A DNA stretch of 64,000 nt from Armatimonadota bacterium (GCA_031459855.1 JAVKHP010000001.1:726059-790058), one strand, 5' to 3'; positions 1 to 8,084 are shown, counted from the first letter of the stretch. The notes: generated by a model not told the origin, from the letters alone. Translations and numbers: made by a program.

Positions 1-588
1 CTCCTCCAGCACGCGGCTGACCACTTCCCGCGAGGTGCCCAGTTCCGCCGCGATCTGCTGGTGGGTCACCCGGACCGGGTTGTGCCCCCGGGCCCGCGTC
101 AGCAGCCAGGCGGCCAGACGGGTATCCAGCCGGCGGAAGGCCACCTGGTCCAGCACGTCCAGCAGGCTGGCCAGCCGCTGCGCCAGCATGTCGAACACGA
201 AGTCGCGCCACAGGTCGAACCGGTGCACCCAGCGGCGGAACGTGTCCGCCGGCACCAGCACCGCCTCGGCGTCCTGCTCGACGGTCGCGATGGCGGGAAA
301 GGTCCTGCGGTGGAGAATGGCGCTCGCCGTAAGCACGCACGACTCGCCCAGGCCGAACCGGTAGAGGGTGATCTCGCGACCGGACTCCCCGATCTTGTAG
401 ACGCGCACCCTCCCCGACAGCAGCAAGGCGATGGCCTCCACCCGATCGCCCTCGGCGAAGACGTCGCTGCCGGCGGGCAGGCGCACCAGCGTGGCCGCCT
501 CCCGGAGCTCGCGGACCAGCTGCGGGTCGGCGCGGCGCAGCACGGGCAGGGCGCGCACCACGCGGGCGTAGTCGTGGTCGTCGATCAT
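1..588 (-). CDS. CRP/FNR-family transcriptional regulator (C-terminus beyond window)
   Basis: Reading the minus strand from an ATG at 588 gives 196 codons that run off the window start. Residues about 30-120 form a cyclic-nucleotide-binding-like beta-roll sensor domain (LPAGSDVFAEGD, then LSGRVRVYKIG). Residues about 125-150 are the long dimer helix. The C-terminal part is a typical CRP winged helix-turn-helix (THQQIAAELGTSREVVSRVL). The sensor contains only one cysteine (ESCVL), so an FNR-type 4Fe-4S cluster is unlikely; the ligand is unknown. Such regulators often control respiratory operons. This one could be the reader of the palindromes found at 35160, 51754 and 59184, but that is inference. 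Confidence 0.9.
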   Translation of the reverse strand, partial: MIDDHDYARVVRALPVLRRADPQLVRELREAATLVRLPAGSDVFAEGDRVEAIALLLSGRVRVYKIGESGREITLYRFGLGESCVLTASAILHRRTFPAIATVEQDAEAVLVPADTFRRWVHRFDLWRDFVFDMLAQRLASLLDVLDQVAFRRLDTRLAAWLLTRARGHNPVRVTHQQIAAELGTSREVVSRVLEE

Positions 589-791
589 CGGCAGACGCCC
601 GGTCCGACGGACGGGCGGTAACCGGCAGCGCGCAGTCACCCCCCGGCGCGCGGCCCCCTCAGCGAGTACGACGGGTGTCTTGGGGATCCTGCCCGGGCGC
701 GCAGGTGGGTGCAGGCGGTTGTGGCCTCGCACGCGCCGCTCTACGATGGACGCGATGGCCATCAGCAGGTCCGATCTCCTGGCGCTCGTAC

Positions 792-1016
792 GTGGCACAG
801 GTCTTCGCGCGGGAGTTCCTGGCACCGGCTGCATGGGACGTCCGCCTTCGCGACACGGGGTGTGTCGTGGTGCGAGCGGGACAGGGCGTGTACCAGGTGC
901 GTGGGCCGGTGCCGCTCTTCGTCGTCACCAGCCGGCGCAGCCTCGTCGCCAACCTCGGCCAGTGTCTGCGGCGAGCCCATCGGGCGGCCAGCGAGCGCGT
1001 GGAGGTGCAGCGGTGA
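792..1016 (+). CDS. hypothetical protein, about 74 aa
   Basis: Short unrecognised protein. The reading frame is open from 675, but the stretch before 792 does not look protein-like. From the GTG at 792 the sequence becomes plausible: an amphipathic start AQVFAREFLAP, then beta-rich GCVVVRAGQGVYQV and FVVTSRRSLVANL. Its TGA overlaps the GTG of the next gene, so the two are probably co-translated. No signal peptide or membrane segment is seen and no ribosome binding site is obvious. The start is uncertain. Confidence 0.45.
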   Translation: MAQVFAREFLAPAAWDVRLRDTGCVVVRAGQGVYQVRGPVPLFVVTSRRSLVANLGQCLRRAHRAASERVEVQR

Positions 1017-1339
1017 GCCTCTGGCGCAGGCTTGGGGCCTTCCTGCGGGCACGGGCACCGACGGAAGACGACACGGCCATCGTCTTCTACGTACGGTGCG
1101 ACCGGTGCGGCGAGGTGATCGCCGTGCGGGTGGACCGCCGCTGGGACCTCGTACAGGAGTTCGACGATGGCATCGTCGGGTACTCGCTGCACAAAGAGGT
1201 CCTGGGCAGCCGGTGCAATCGCCTGCTGACCGTTCGTATGACCTTCGACCGTCACTACGCGCTCGTGGAGCGGGAGGTCGAGGGAGGGCGGTTCGCGACG
1301 CGCGAGGAGTACGACGCCGCCCGTACCCAGAGGGGGTAG
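1013..1339 (+). CDS. small hypothetical protein with CxxC motif, 108 aa
   Basis: The GTG start overlaps the previous stop (GTGA). The protein is soluble. It has a short basic N-terminus, a CDRCG zinc-ribbon-like knuckle near residue 30, a later lone cysteine (GSRC) and an acidic, charged C-terminus (REEYDAART). With only one complete CxxC pair, a metal site is possible but not certain. It is followed four bases later by a strong hairpin, so it ends a two-gene transcript. Function unknown. Confidence 0.6.
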   Translation: MSLWRRLGAFLRARAPTEDDTAIVFYVRCDRCGEVIAVRVDRRWDLVQEFDDGIVGYSLHKEVLGSRCNRLLTVRMTFDRHYALVEREVEGGRFATREEYDAARTQRG

Positions 1340-1342
1340 GCC

Positions 1343-1362
1343 GCCGCCCGCCTCCGGGCGGC
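1343..1362 (+). terminator. GC hairpin after the small gene pair
   Basis: Perfect 8-bp inverted repeat GCCGCCCG / CGGGCGGC with a four-base loop, starting four bases after the stop at 1339. There is no following T-run, as is usual in DNA this GC-rich. Probably a transcription end or mRNA-stabilising hairpin. Confidence 0.55.
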
Positions 1363-1526
1363 CGGACACACCGCGTGACGCGGCGGGACGCGCCTGACCG
1401 GACGACCCCGCGGGCGGCCACCTGCTGCGGTTCGCCCGGACGGCGCGCCTCCCTGCCGTGATGGGCCGCTGCGCCAGGGCGGCGCCGGCGCCATCGAGCG
1501 TCCACCTGCGGACCGCCCCCGGTGCT

Positions 1527-1547
1527 GTCGGGAAAACTGCGCCCGAC
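1527..1547 (+). promoter_or_regulatory. inverted repeat GTCGGG-N9-CCCGAC upstream of the psr-like operon
   Basis: A 6-bp inverted repeat with nine-base spacer lies about 60 bases before the receiver-like gene, in the 267-base gap 1340-1606. It resembles the half-sites of the ATCGGG-N6-CCCGAT palindromes elsewhere in this window, but the spacing differs. It could be a weak operator or just a hairpin. Nothing else stands out in this gap. Confidence 0.25.
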
Positions 1548-1606
1548 CTTTCCAGGAATCCCTGATTTTCGCCACCGCCCAGGGGCGCCACCATGGGAGC
1601 GGTGAC

Positions 1607-2086
1607 GTGGCCGTGGCGTTCCGCCTGCTGATTGCCGAACCCCATCCGGAGCTGCAACAGACGGTCGCCGAAGTCGTGGCGGCGGCCCGGTCGCTGCTCC
1701 CGCTGGACCTCGAGGTGGCAGACGCCGCGACCCCCGCCGAGGTCCGGGCCCGCGTGGCCACCTGGCGGCCTCACGCGGTGCTGCTGGACTGGGACATCGC
1801 CGTGGACGCCACGCCGCGGTTCGTGGACGAGATGTGCCACCACACGCCGGACCTGCGCGTCCTGGTGCTGCTGCCTGCCAGCGAGTCCCAGTACCGCGCC
1901 GCCGTGTGGGACGCCGGCGCCTGTGCCGGCATCCCGCGCGACCGCATGGACGGCGAGTGGCTGGCCACTGCCGTCTGCCTGGTGCGGCGGGCGATGGAGC
2001 GGGAGCGGGGCCTGTGGCACCGGGCCGTCGCCCGCTGCCCGGTGCTGCGCGAGCTGCCGCAGGACCTGGAGGTCGGTGCCCGATGA
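1607..2086 (+). CDS. response-regulator receiver-like protein, 159 aa
   Basis: Single-domain protein shaped like a CheY receiver. A first beta strand FRLLIAEPH is followed by PHAVLLDWD, where the aspartate of LLDWD sits at the phosphoacceptor position. A later strand LRVLVLLPAS has serine near the usual Thr/Ser, and AGACAGIPRD stands where the conserved lysine is expected; that lysine is missing. It may therefore be a pseudo-receiver. The GTG start is preceded by GGGAG at suitable distance. Its stop overlaps the ATG of the catalytic subunit gene, so it is the first gene of the psr-like operon and probably regulates or assists it. Confidence 0.6.
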   Translation: MAVAFRLLIAEPHPELQQTVAEVVAAARSLLPLDLEVADAATPAEVRARVATWRPHAVLLDWDIAVDATPRFVDEMCHHTPDLRVLVLLPASESQYRAAVWDAGACAGIPRDRMDGEWLATAVCLVRRAMERERGLWHRAVARCPVLRELPQDLEVGAR

Positions 2087-3258
2087 AACTGTCGCGGCGC
2101 GAGTTCCTGATCGTCACGGGCAGCACGGCGGCCGTGGCCGCCGCGGCGTCCGCGCCCGCGGTGCGCCGCCTGCTGCCGCCCAGGCGGCGGTTCTGGTACC
2201 AGCAGCCCACCACCGCGGTCCCCACGGTGTGCGAGATGTGCCTGTGGCGGTGCGGGGCGATCGCCTACGTGGGCGGGGGCCGGGTGTGGAAGCTCGAGGG
2301 CCATCCCGACAACCCCAAGTCCAACGGCCGGCTGTGCGCCCGGGGCCTGGGTGGAATCGGCGAACTCTACGACCCCGACCGACTGCGGTGGCCGCTGATC
2401 CGTACCGGCGCCCGCGGCGAGGGGAAGTTCCGCCAGGCGACGTGGGACGAGGCCCTCGACGTCACGGCCAGGGCGTTGCTGCGCATCAAGGAACAGTACG
2501 GGCCGGAATCCGTGGCGTTCTTCGGGCACTACGCGGGCGACCGCTGGTTCGTCGACTACCTGGCCCCGGCGTGGGGCTCGCCCAACGCCGCCAAACCGTC
2601 GGTCGGCATGTGCACCACCCCGCGCGAGGTGGCGGCGCTGCTGACCTTCGGCCGCCCGCTGGGCGGGCACGAGCCCGTGGACTGGGAGCATACCCGCTAC
2701 ATCGTGCTGCTCGGTACCCACATCGGCGAGAACGCCCACAACACCATGATGCAGGAGTTCGCGGCCGCACGCGCCCGGGGCGCGAAGGTCGTGGTGGTGG
2801 ATCCCCGCTTCTCGACGGTGGCCGGCAAGGCCGACCGCTACCTGCCCATCAAGCCCGGCACCGACACTGCGCTCCTGCTGGCGTGGCTGCACGTGCTGGT
2901 GACCGAGGAGCTCTACGACCGGGACTACGTCGCTCGCTGGACGGAGGGCTTTGAGCAGCTGGCGGCCCACGTGCGGCCGTTCACGCCCGCCTGGGCCGCG
3001 GCCATCACCGAGCTGCCGGCCGAGGTCATCGCCGAGGTGGCCCGCGACCTGGCGCGCTACCGCCCGCGCGCGGTGGTGGTGCCCGGCCGGCACGTGGTCT
3101 GGTACGGCAACGACACCCAGCGCCTGCGGGCGCTCTACCTGGTCAACGTCCTGCTGGGCAACTGGGGGCGACCCGGGGGCTTCTACATCCCCGAAGCGCC
3201 CTACGTCGACGAGTACCCGCTGCCGCCCTTCCCCATCGGCTCTGAGGCCGGGGGCTGA
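2083..3258 (+). CDS. polysulfide/thiosulfate-reductase-like molybdopterin oxidoreductase, N-terminal part up to in-frame UGA
   Basis: Catalytic subunit of a PsrA/PhsA-like enzyme of the DMSO-reductase family. It begins with a twin-arginine signal (SRREFL then a hydrophobic stretch), so it is exported folded. Cysteines 50, 53, 57 and 85 form the 4Fe-4S site, and Cys177 (VGMCTT) is the likely molybdenum ligand. Conserved blocks follow (LLGTHIGEN, VVVDPRFS, LPIKPGTDTALL). The frame stops at a TGA at 3256-3258 in a loop region after GNWGRPGG, but the same frame continues with the rest of the enzyme. Either a nonsense mutation, a sequence error or UGA recoding explains this. The ATG overlaps the preceding stop. 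Confidence 0.85.
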   Translation: MKLSRREFLIVTGSTAAVAAAASAPAVRRLLPPRRRFWYQQPTTAVPTVCEMCLWRCGAIAYVGGGRVWKLEGHPDNPKSNGRLCARGLGGIGELYDPDRLRWPLIRTGARGEGKFRQATWDEALDVTARALLRIKEQYGPESVAFFGHYAGDRWFVDYLAPAWGSPNAAKPSVGMCTTPREVAALLTFGRPLGGHEPVDWEHTRYIVLLGTHIGENAHNTMMQEFAAARARGAKVVVVDPRFSTVAGKADRYLPIKPGTDTALLLAWLHVLVTEELYDRDYVARWTEGFEQLAAHVRPFTPAWAAAITELPAEVIAEVARDLARYRPRAVVVPGRHVVWYGNDTQRLRALYLVNVLLGNWGRPGGFYIPEAPYVDEYPLPPFPIGSEAGG

Positions 3259-3289
3259 GCGGGCCCGACGGCCTCCGGTCCGGAGGTCC
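3256..3289 (+). other. in-frame UGA followed by a GGUC-loop hairpin
   Basis: TGA at 3256-3258 interrupts the oxidoreductase at codon 392. Eleven bases later begins a hairpin with stem CCTCC/GGAGG (3272-3276 and 3282-3286), extendable by G-U and G-C pairs, and loop GGTCC. UGA, an 11-base gap and a GGUC loop resemble the bacterial selenocysteine insertion element of E. coli fdhF. However, the position is not the molybdenum ligand and I know of no conserved cysteine there, so a simple nonsense change or sequencing error remains more likely. Confidence 0.35.
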
Positions 3290-4461
3290 CCGCAGGACGG
3301 AAGCCCAGGGCCGACGGCGGTCGCACCCGGTTCCTGCGCGGCGGGATCGCGATCCAGGAACTGATCGAGCCGATGATCACCGGGAAGCCGTACCCGATCA
3401 AGGGCCTGGTCACCTACGCCGTCAACCTGTTCCACTCGCTGCCCAATCCGGCCCGCACGCGCCAGGCGCTGGACGCCCTGGACTTCCACGTGGTCATCGA
3501 CATCCTGCCCCAGGACCACCTGCGCTGGGCGGACGTGGTCCTGCCCGAGTGCACCTACCTGGAGCGCTACGACGACCTGATCACGGTGGCGCACAAGCGG
3601 CCGTTCATCGCCCTGCGCCAGCCGGTCGTATCACCGCTGTACGACACCAAGCCTGGGTGGTGGATCGCGCGGGAGTTGGGCCTGCGCCTGGGGCTCCAGC
3701 AGTACTTCCCCTGGACCACCATCGAGGAGTACCTGGAGCAGCGGCTCAACTCCATCGGGCTGACGCTCGAGGAACTGAAGAAGACCGGTGTGCACGTGCA
3801 GAAAGGCAGGCCCTACCTGGAGGACTGGACGACCCGCTCACCGTTCCCCACGCCGAGCGGGAAGATCCAGCTCTACTGCGAGGAGCTGGCCCGGGCGGGG
3901 CTGGACCCGCTGCCGCGATACGAACCGATCCCGGAGCCGCCCGAAGGCTACTTCCGCCTGCTGTACGGCCGTGCGCCCGTGCACACCTTCGCCCGCACGC
4001 AGAACAACCCCATCCTGGCCCGCTTCATGGAGACCAACGAGGTCTGGGTGAACCGCCAGGCGGCCGCCGCCCTGGGCCTGCGCACCGGCGACCAGGTCAT
4101 GCTGGTCAACCAGGACGGCGCCCGCAGCGGTCCGGTGACGGTACGCGCCACGGCCCGGATCCGGCGCGACTGCGTCTACATCGTCCACGGCTTCGGGCAC
4201 GATGCGCCGGGCATGCGCCGCGCCCACGGCAAGGGCGTCTCGGACACGGCGCTGCAGACCCGCTATGCGCTCGATCCCATCAGCGGCGGCGCGGGCCTGC
4301 GGGTCAACGTCGTGCGGCTGGAGCCGGTGGGGACCTCCGGCGGGGCGACGCGGCGGCGGCCAGCCGTGCAGGATCGGAGCGCGACGGCGCCAGCGGCCAC
4401 CCCGGCGCGCCGGGCTGCAGCGGCAGCCATCACGCCGCGGGACGCCGACGGGAGGCGCTGA
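3259..4461 (+). CDS. molybdopterin oxidoreductase, C-terminal part in the same frame after the UGA
   Basis: Same reading frame as the N-terminal part. Homologous sequence already resumes before the first ATG at 3373 (RADGG, IAIQELIEP), so independent initiation at 3373 would lose conserved residues. Recognisable family blocks are KPYPIKGL, WADVVLPECTYLERYD, FPTPSGKIQLY and the C-terminal molybdopterin dinucleotide domain (EVWVNRQAAAALGL, GDQVMLVNQDG). Counted through the UGA, the whole protein would be 792 residues, normal for PsrA/PhsA. The C-terminal 45 residues are Ala/Arg-rich and poorly conserved. The gene is followed two bases later by the electron-transfer subunit. Confidence 0.8.
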   Translation, partial: AGPTASGPEVPAGRKPRADGGRTRFLRGGIAIQELIEPMITGKPYPIKGLVTYAVNLFHSLPNPARTRQALDALDFHVVIDILPQDHLRWADVVLPECTYLERYDDLITVAHKRPFIALRQPVVSPLYDTKPGWWIARELGLRLGLQQYFPWTTIEEYLEQRLNSIGLTLEELKKTGVHVQKGRPYLEDWTTRSPFPTPSGKIQLYCEELARAGLDPLPRYEPIPEPPEGYFRLLYGRAPVHTFARTQNNPILARFMETNEVWVNRQAAAALGLRTGDQVMLVNQDGARSGPVTVRATARIRRDCVYIVHGFGHDAPGMRRAHGKGVSDTALQTRYALDPISGGAGLRVNVVRLEPVGTSGGATRRRPAVQDRSATAPAATPARRAAAAAITPRDADGRR

Positions 4462-4463
4462 CG

Positions 4464-5075
4464 ATGCCACGCTACGGCATGGCCGTCGACCTCGACCGCT
4501 GCATCGGGTGCCAGGCGTGTGCCGTGGCGTGCGCCGTCGAGAACCAGGTGCCCGAGGGGTTCTTCCGGCGACGGGTGGGCGAGGTCACAACGGGCGACGA
4601 CCCCGCGACGCTGCGCCTGACGTTCCTGCACCTGCAGTGCTACCACTGCGAGCGTCCGCCGTGCGTGCCGGTCTGCCCCACGGGGGCCACCTACGTCACC
4701 CGCGACGGCCTCTGCCTGGTGAACTACGACATCTGCATCGGGTGCCGGGCCTGCGTGACGGCGTGCCCCTACGGCATGCGCTACCCGCATCCGCGTGGCG
4801 TCGTGGACAAATGCTCGCTGTGCGACCACCGCATCGCCGCCGGACGGCTTCCGGCGTGTGTCGAGGCCTGCCCGACGCGCGCGCTGGTCTTCGGCGACCT
4901 CGACGATCCCGCCAGCCCCCTCCGGCAGGCCATCGCCGCGGCCGCGCGCGTGGAGGTCGACCGACCAGAGCTGGGGACACGGCCCAAGTTCTTCCTCCTC
5001 AACGGCCGGGTGAGCCTGCCGGAAGCGCGTGGCGAGGGCATGCCCGCTCAGGCGGCGGAGGTGACGGGACGATGA
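4464..5075 (+). CDS. 4Fe-4S ferredoxin-type electron-transfer subunit (PsrB/NrfC-like)
   Basis: About 203 residues carrying four cysteine clusters: CIGCQACAVAC near residue 13, [14 protein letters not shown] near 60, CIGCRACVTACP near 90 and CSLCDHR...CVEACP near 110-130. This is the four-cluster pattern of PsrB, PhsB and DmsB. It passes electrons between the NrfD-like quinone-handling membrane subunit and the catalytic subunit. No signal peptide is present, as expected for a subunit exported together with the Tat-signal partner. The ATG lies two bases after the catalytic subunit stop, and its own stop overlaps the next start (ATGA). Confidence 0.9.
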   Translation: MPRYGMAVDLDRCIGCQACAVACAVENQVPEGFFRRRVGEVTTGDDPATLRLTFLHLQCYHCERPPCVPVCPTGATYVTRDGLCLVNYDICIGCRACVTACPYGMRYPHPRGVVDKCSLCDHRIAAGRLPACVEACPTRALVFGDLDDPASPLRQAIAAAARVEVDRPELGTRPKFFLLNGRVSLPEARGEGMPAQAAEVTGR

Positions 5076-6121
5076 CCGTTGTGACCGCGACGGTGCCATC
5101 GAGCGGTTGCCGCCGCAGGGGCGCTGCGGCGTCCGCAAGCGCCGCGGTGATGGCGGCGGTCGGCGGCGGGGTCGCGCCGGCGGTCGAGCGCCACGGCGAC
5201 GTGTTGAACACGCACCTCGACCTGTGGGGCTGGGAGGTGGCCGCCTACCTGTTCCTGGGCGGCCTGGCGGCCGGCCTGCTGATCGTCGCGTCGTGGGCGG
5301 TGCTGGCCGGGCGGCGCCGCGAGTACCTGCCCGCGGTGCGCGTGGCGACCCTGCTCGTCCCGCCGCTGATCGGGGCAGGACTGGTGCTGCTGTGGCTGGA
5401 CCTGGGGAGCAAGCTCACGCCGTTCTGGCTGTACGTCACCCTGCGGCCGACCAGCCCGATGTCGTGGGGGGCATGGATCCTGCTGGCGGTTCTCCTCACC
5501 TCCTCCCTGGCGGCGATCCCTGCCCTCCTCGCGATGCGGGCCCGCGCGAGCGTCCCCTGCAGGCTCCCGCGACTCCACCGCGTTCTGGAGCACGTCGGGC
5601 GGTGGGCAGCCCGACACGGACGGTGGCTGGCGTGGATCAACCTGTGGCTTGGCGTGGGCCTGGGCCTGTACACCGGCATCCTGCTGGGCACCATGGTCGC
5701 GCGACCGGCCTGGAACAGTCCGATGCTCGGACCGCTCTTCCTGGCCTCGGGGCTCTCGGGTGCCGTGGCGCTGCTGCTCCTGCTGCGCCCGCGCGGCCCG
5801 TGGGCGCCGGTGTTCGTACGGGCAGAGGTGGGTCTGCATGCGACCAAGCTGGCCCTGCTGGGCCTCTACCTGACCGGGCTGGCGACCTCGGGCGCCGCCC
5901 CCCAGGCTGCGGCCGCCGCCCTCGTGCGCGGGGTGTGGGCGCCGGCGTTCTGGACCCTCGTCGTCGGCGCTGGCATGGCGGTCCCGCTGGCGGTGGGACT
6001 GCGCGAGGTGACGGTGCACCGCTGCCCGCGGCGGCTGGCCGTGGCTTCGTGCACGCTGGCGCTGGCAGGCGGCCTGGCGCTGCGCGTGGTGTTGGTCTAC
6101 GCGGGCCAGCACGGGCTGTGA
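5072..6121 (+). CDS. NrfD/PsrC-like membrane anchor subunit
   Basis: 349-residue polytopic membrane protein with about eight to nine hydrophobic helices, for example WEVAAYLFLGGLAAGLLIVA, ATLLVPPLIGAGLVLLWL and WINLWLGVGLGLYTGILLG. These are typical of the NrfD/PsrC family, which oxidises or reduces menaquinol at the membrane for a periplasmic molybdenum enzyme. The start ATG at 5072 overlaps the stop of the Fe-S subunit. The N-terminal 40 residues are Ala/Arg-rich and probably cytoplasmic. With the two genes before it, this completes a psrABC-type complex. Confidence 0.9.
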   Translation: MTVVTATVPSSGCRRRGAAASASAAVMAAVGGGVAPAVERHGDVLNTHLDLWGWEVAAYLFLGGLAAGLLIVASWAVLAGRRREYLPAVRVATLLVPPLIGAGLVLLWLDLGSKLTPFWLYVTLRPTSPMSWGAWILLAVLLTSSLAAIPALLAMRARASVPCRLPRLHRVLEHVGRWAARHGRWLAWINLWLGVGLGLYTGILLGTMVARPAWNSPMLGPLFLASGLSGAVALLLLLRPRGPWAPVFVRAEVGLHATKLALLGLYLTGLATSGAAPQAAAAALVRGVWAPAFWTLVVGAGMAVPLAVGLREVTVHRCPRRLAVASCTLALAGGLALRVVLVYAGQHGL

Positions 6122-6269
6122 GGGGCGGGCGGCGGTAGCCCGTGGAGGCTGAGAGCGCCCGGCCCGTGCCGGGGCAGCGAACGGGAGGTGATGCAACGCC
6201 GGCGGTGAGCTCGAGGAGATTCTGACGATCCGGGGCGGAGGTCATCAACACACCAGGGAGGGAGCGATC

Positions 6270-6719
6270 ATGCGCAAGTCGCTCGTCGTGGCCATGGCGG
6301 TGATTGTGGCCCTGACCGTCGTCGGTCCGGCGGTCACCAAGGAGTGGATCGAGAAGCCGTTGCTCGTGGCGGCCGAACGCGTGCTGACCACGATGCCGGC
6401 CGACTTCTACCAGATCGACCCGCAGGCAGCCGAACGCCTGATGGAGACGGCGAAGCCGCTGGTCCTCGACGTGCGCGAGAAGGCCGAGTGGGACACCGAG
6501 CGCATCGCGGGCGCGGTGCACGTGCCCATCCGCGAGCTGCCCAAGGCGCTGGACCGCCTGCCCGACAGCCGTGGCGCCCCGATCATCGTCTACTGCGCCA
6601 TCGGCGTGCGCGGGGCCATGGCGACCACCGTCCTGCGCATGTGGGGCTACACCAACGTGCGCAACCTGCGGGGCGGGCTGAACGGCTGGAAAGCGGCGAA
6701 CCTGCCCGTGGTCAGGTAG
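6270..6719 (+). CDS. exported rhodanese-like sulfurtransferase
   Basis: 149 residues: an N-terminal signal peptide or anchor (residues 4-22) and one rhodanese domain with LVLDVREKAEWD, HVPIRELP and the active-site loop YCAIGVRG, whose cysteine is the catalytic residue. The start has a strong GGGAGGGAG ribosome binding site. Located 148 bases after the PsrC-like gene on the same strand, it probably handles polysulfide or thiosulfate sulfur for that reductase, like the Sud protein of Wolinella. That role is inferred from family and position. Confidence 0.85.
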   Translation: MRKSLVVAMAVIVALTVVGPAVTKEWIEKPLLVAAERVLTTMPADFYQIDPQAAERLMETAKPLVLDVREKAEWDTERIAGAVHVPIRELPKALDRLPDSRGAPIIVYCAIGVRGAMATTVLRMWGYTNVRNLRGGLNGWKAANLPVVR

Positions 6720-6969
6720 TGCGCAGCACGGCCCGGCCCGGAGTGCCCTCGTCCGTCGGGCCGGACCCCCGCGGGCGGGGCACCGGGCCGGACCCGTCGC
6801 GCAGCGGTGTGGACGACGCCCGGGGCGCGGACATGGCACGTGCGCGACGGCCGGCGCGGGCCCCACCGGTGCGACCGGGGTGGTGCCTGCCGGTGCTCCG
6901 CGGCCGGGACGCCGAATCGGGCCCTCGCCGGATGGCGAGAGAAGGCCAGCCGTCCTACGCTGAAAAGGT

Positions 6970-7005
6970 GACGGGGCACGAACCCCGTCGCAGCCATCGT
7001 GCCCC
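6970..7005 (+). promoter_or_regulatory. mutually exclusive hairpins in the leader of the sugar-binding protein gene
   Basis: In the 327-base gap 6720-7046, GACGGGG (6970-6976) can pair with CCCCGTC (6983-6989). Alternatively GGGGCACGA (6973-6981) can pair perfectly with TCGTGCCCC (6997-7005). The two pairings share bases, as in an attenuator or riboswitch switch helix. A ribosome binding site (GGAAAGGAGG) and the ATG at 7047 follow 30-40 bases later. Earlier in the gap GGGCCGGACCC occurs twice (about 6759 and 6786). No known riboswitch class was recognised. Confidence 0.4.
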
Positions 7006-7046
7006 GGTGGGCTACGGACCACCGGATACGGAAAGGAGGACGGCAA

Positions 7047-8084
7047 ATGAGAATACGGACGGCGCTGGTCACGGCGGTCCTGCCGGCGCTCCTCACCGCT
7101 GCGCTGATCGTCCCGACCCTCGTCGCTCCGCGTGCCGCCGCCCAGGCTCGGCAGGAGGTCGTCGTGGTGGTGAAGATCACCGGTATCCCGTGGTTCAACC
7201 GCATGGCCAAGGGCGTCGAGGAGGCCGGCCCGAAGTTCAACGTGAAGGCTTCCCAGGTCGGGCCGTCGACGGCGGACGCCGCGGCCCAGGTCTCCATGGT
7301 CGAGGACGTGGTCAACCGCGGCGTCGGGGCGGTCGCCGTGGTGCCCACCGACGCCAAGGCGCTGGCGCCCGTGTTCACCCGGGCCCGCGAGAAGAAGATC
7401 GTGGTGCTCACCCACGAGTCGCCCTTCGAGACCGCTGCCATCGACTACGACATCGAGATGATCGACAGCGACGCCTACGGGCGCCTGGCCATCGACGAAG
7501 TGGACCGGGGGCTCAAGCAGCTCGGCATCCGCTGCTCCACGGCGTCGCCGTGCGGGTTCGTCATGCTCGTCGGCGGCCTCACCGTTCCCCTGCACAACTA
7601 CTGGGCCGACGTGGCCCTGAAGTACGCGCGGGAGAAGTACCCGTACCTCAAGGAGCTCACGTCGCGCCTGCCCACCGCCGAGAGCGTGGACGACTCGCGC
7701 AAGGCCGTGCTGGACCTGACCAAGACCTACGGGGAGCGCCTCCACGCCGTCATCGGGTGGGGCAGCCTGGGCCCGCTGGGCGCCGCGGCCGCGGTCCGCG
7801 AGAAAGGGCTCCGGAACAAGGTGGTCGTCGGCGGCAGCGCGATCCCCTCCTCGGCCGTCGCGTACCTGGCCGATGGGTCCATGAAGTGGGCGCAGCTGTG
7901 GGATCCGCGGGACGCCGGCTACGCCATGGTGGCCGTGGCCAGCACGATGCTCAAGGGCACCCCGCTCGCCACGGGAATGGAGGTGCCCGGGCTGGGGAAG
8001 CTGGCCATCAAGGGGAAGGTCATCAGCTTCAACAAGATCCTCCTGATGCGCAGCGCCGACGACGCGCGGAAGATGGGCTTCTAG
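7047..8084 (+). CDS. periplasmic sugar-binding protein of an ABC importer (RbsB/LsrB type)
   Basis: 345 residues. A signal peptide (residues 1-35, basic start then hydrophobic, ending AAAQA) is followed by a type-I periplasmic binding fold: VVVVVKITGIPWFNRMAKGVEEAG, DVVNRGVGAVAVVPTDAKAL, EMIDSDAYGRLAIDEV and KGKVISFNK. The DSDAYGR block resembles the autoinducer-2/sugar-binding LsrB and YtfQ group, but the substrate cannot be fixed. The ATG has an excellent GGAGG site. It heads the four-gene importer operon and is separated from the ATPase gene by a hairpin, which usually raises binding-protein yield. Confidence 0.88.
   Translation: MRIRTALVTAVLPALLTAALIVPTLVAPRAAAQARQEVVVVVKITGIPWFNRMAKGVEEAGPKFNVKASQVGPSTADAAAQVSMVEDVVNRGVGAVAVVPTDAKALAPVFTRAREKKIVVLTHESPFETAAIDYDIEMIDSDAYGRLAIDEVDRGLKQLGIRCSTASPCGFVMLVGGLTVPLHNYWADVALKYAREKYPYLKELTSRLPTAESVDDSRKAVLDLTKTYGERLHAVIGWGSLGPLGAAAAVREKGLRNKVVVGGSAIPSSAVAYLADGSMKWAQLWDPRDAGYAMVAVASTMLKGTPLATGMEVPGLGKLAIKGKVISFNKILLMRSADDARKMGF

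Noticed and set aside
675-791. Longer N-terminus for the 792-1016 gene
   Set aside because: The translated stretch is Trp/Arg/Cys-rich with no protein-like pattern; homologous-looking sequence begins after 792.
1527-1547. GTCGGG-N9-CCCGAC as a fourth copy of the shared respiratory operator
   Set aside because: Spacing is nine rather than six and there is no matching -35/-10 arrangement; kept only as a weak inverted repeat.
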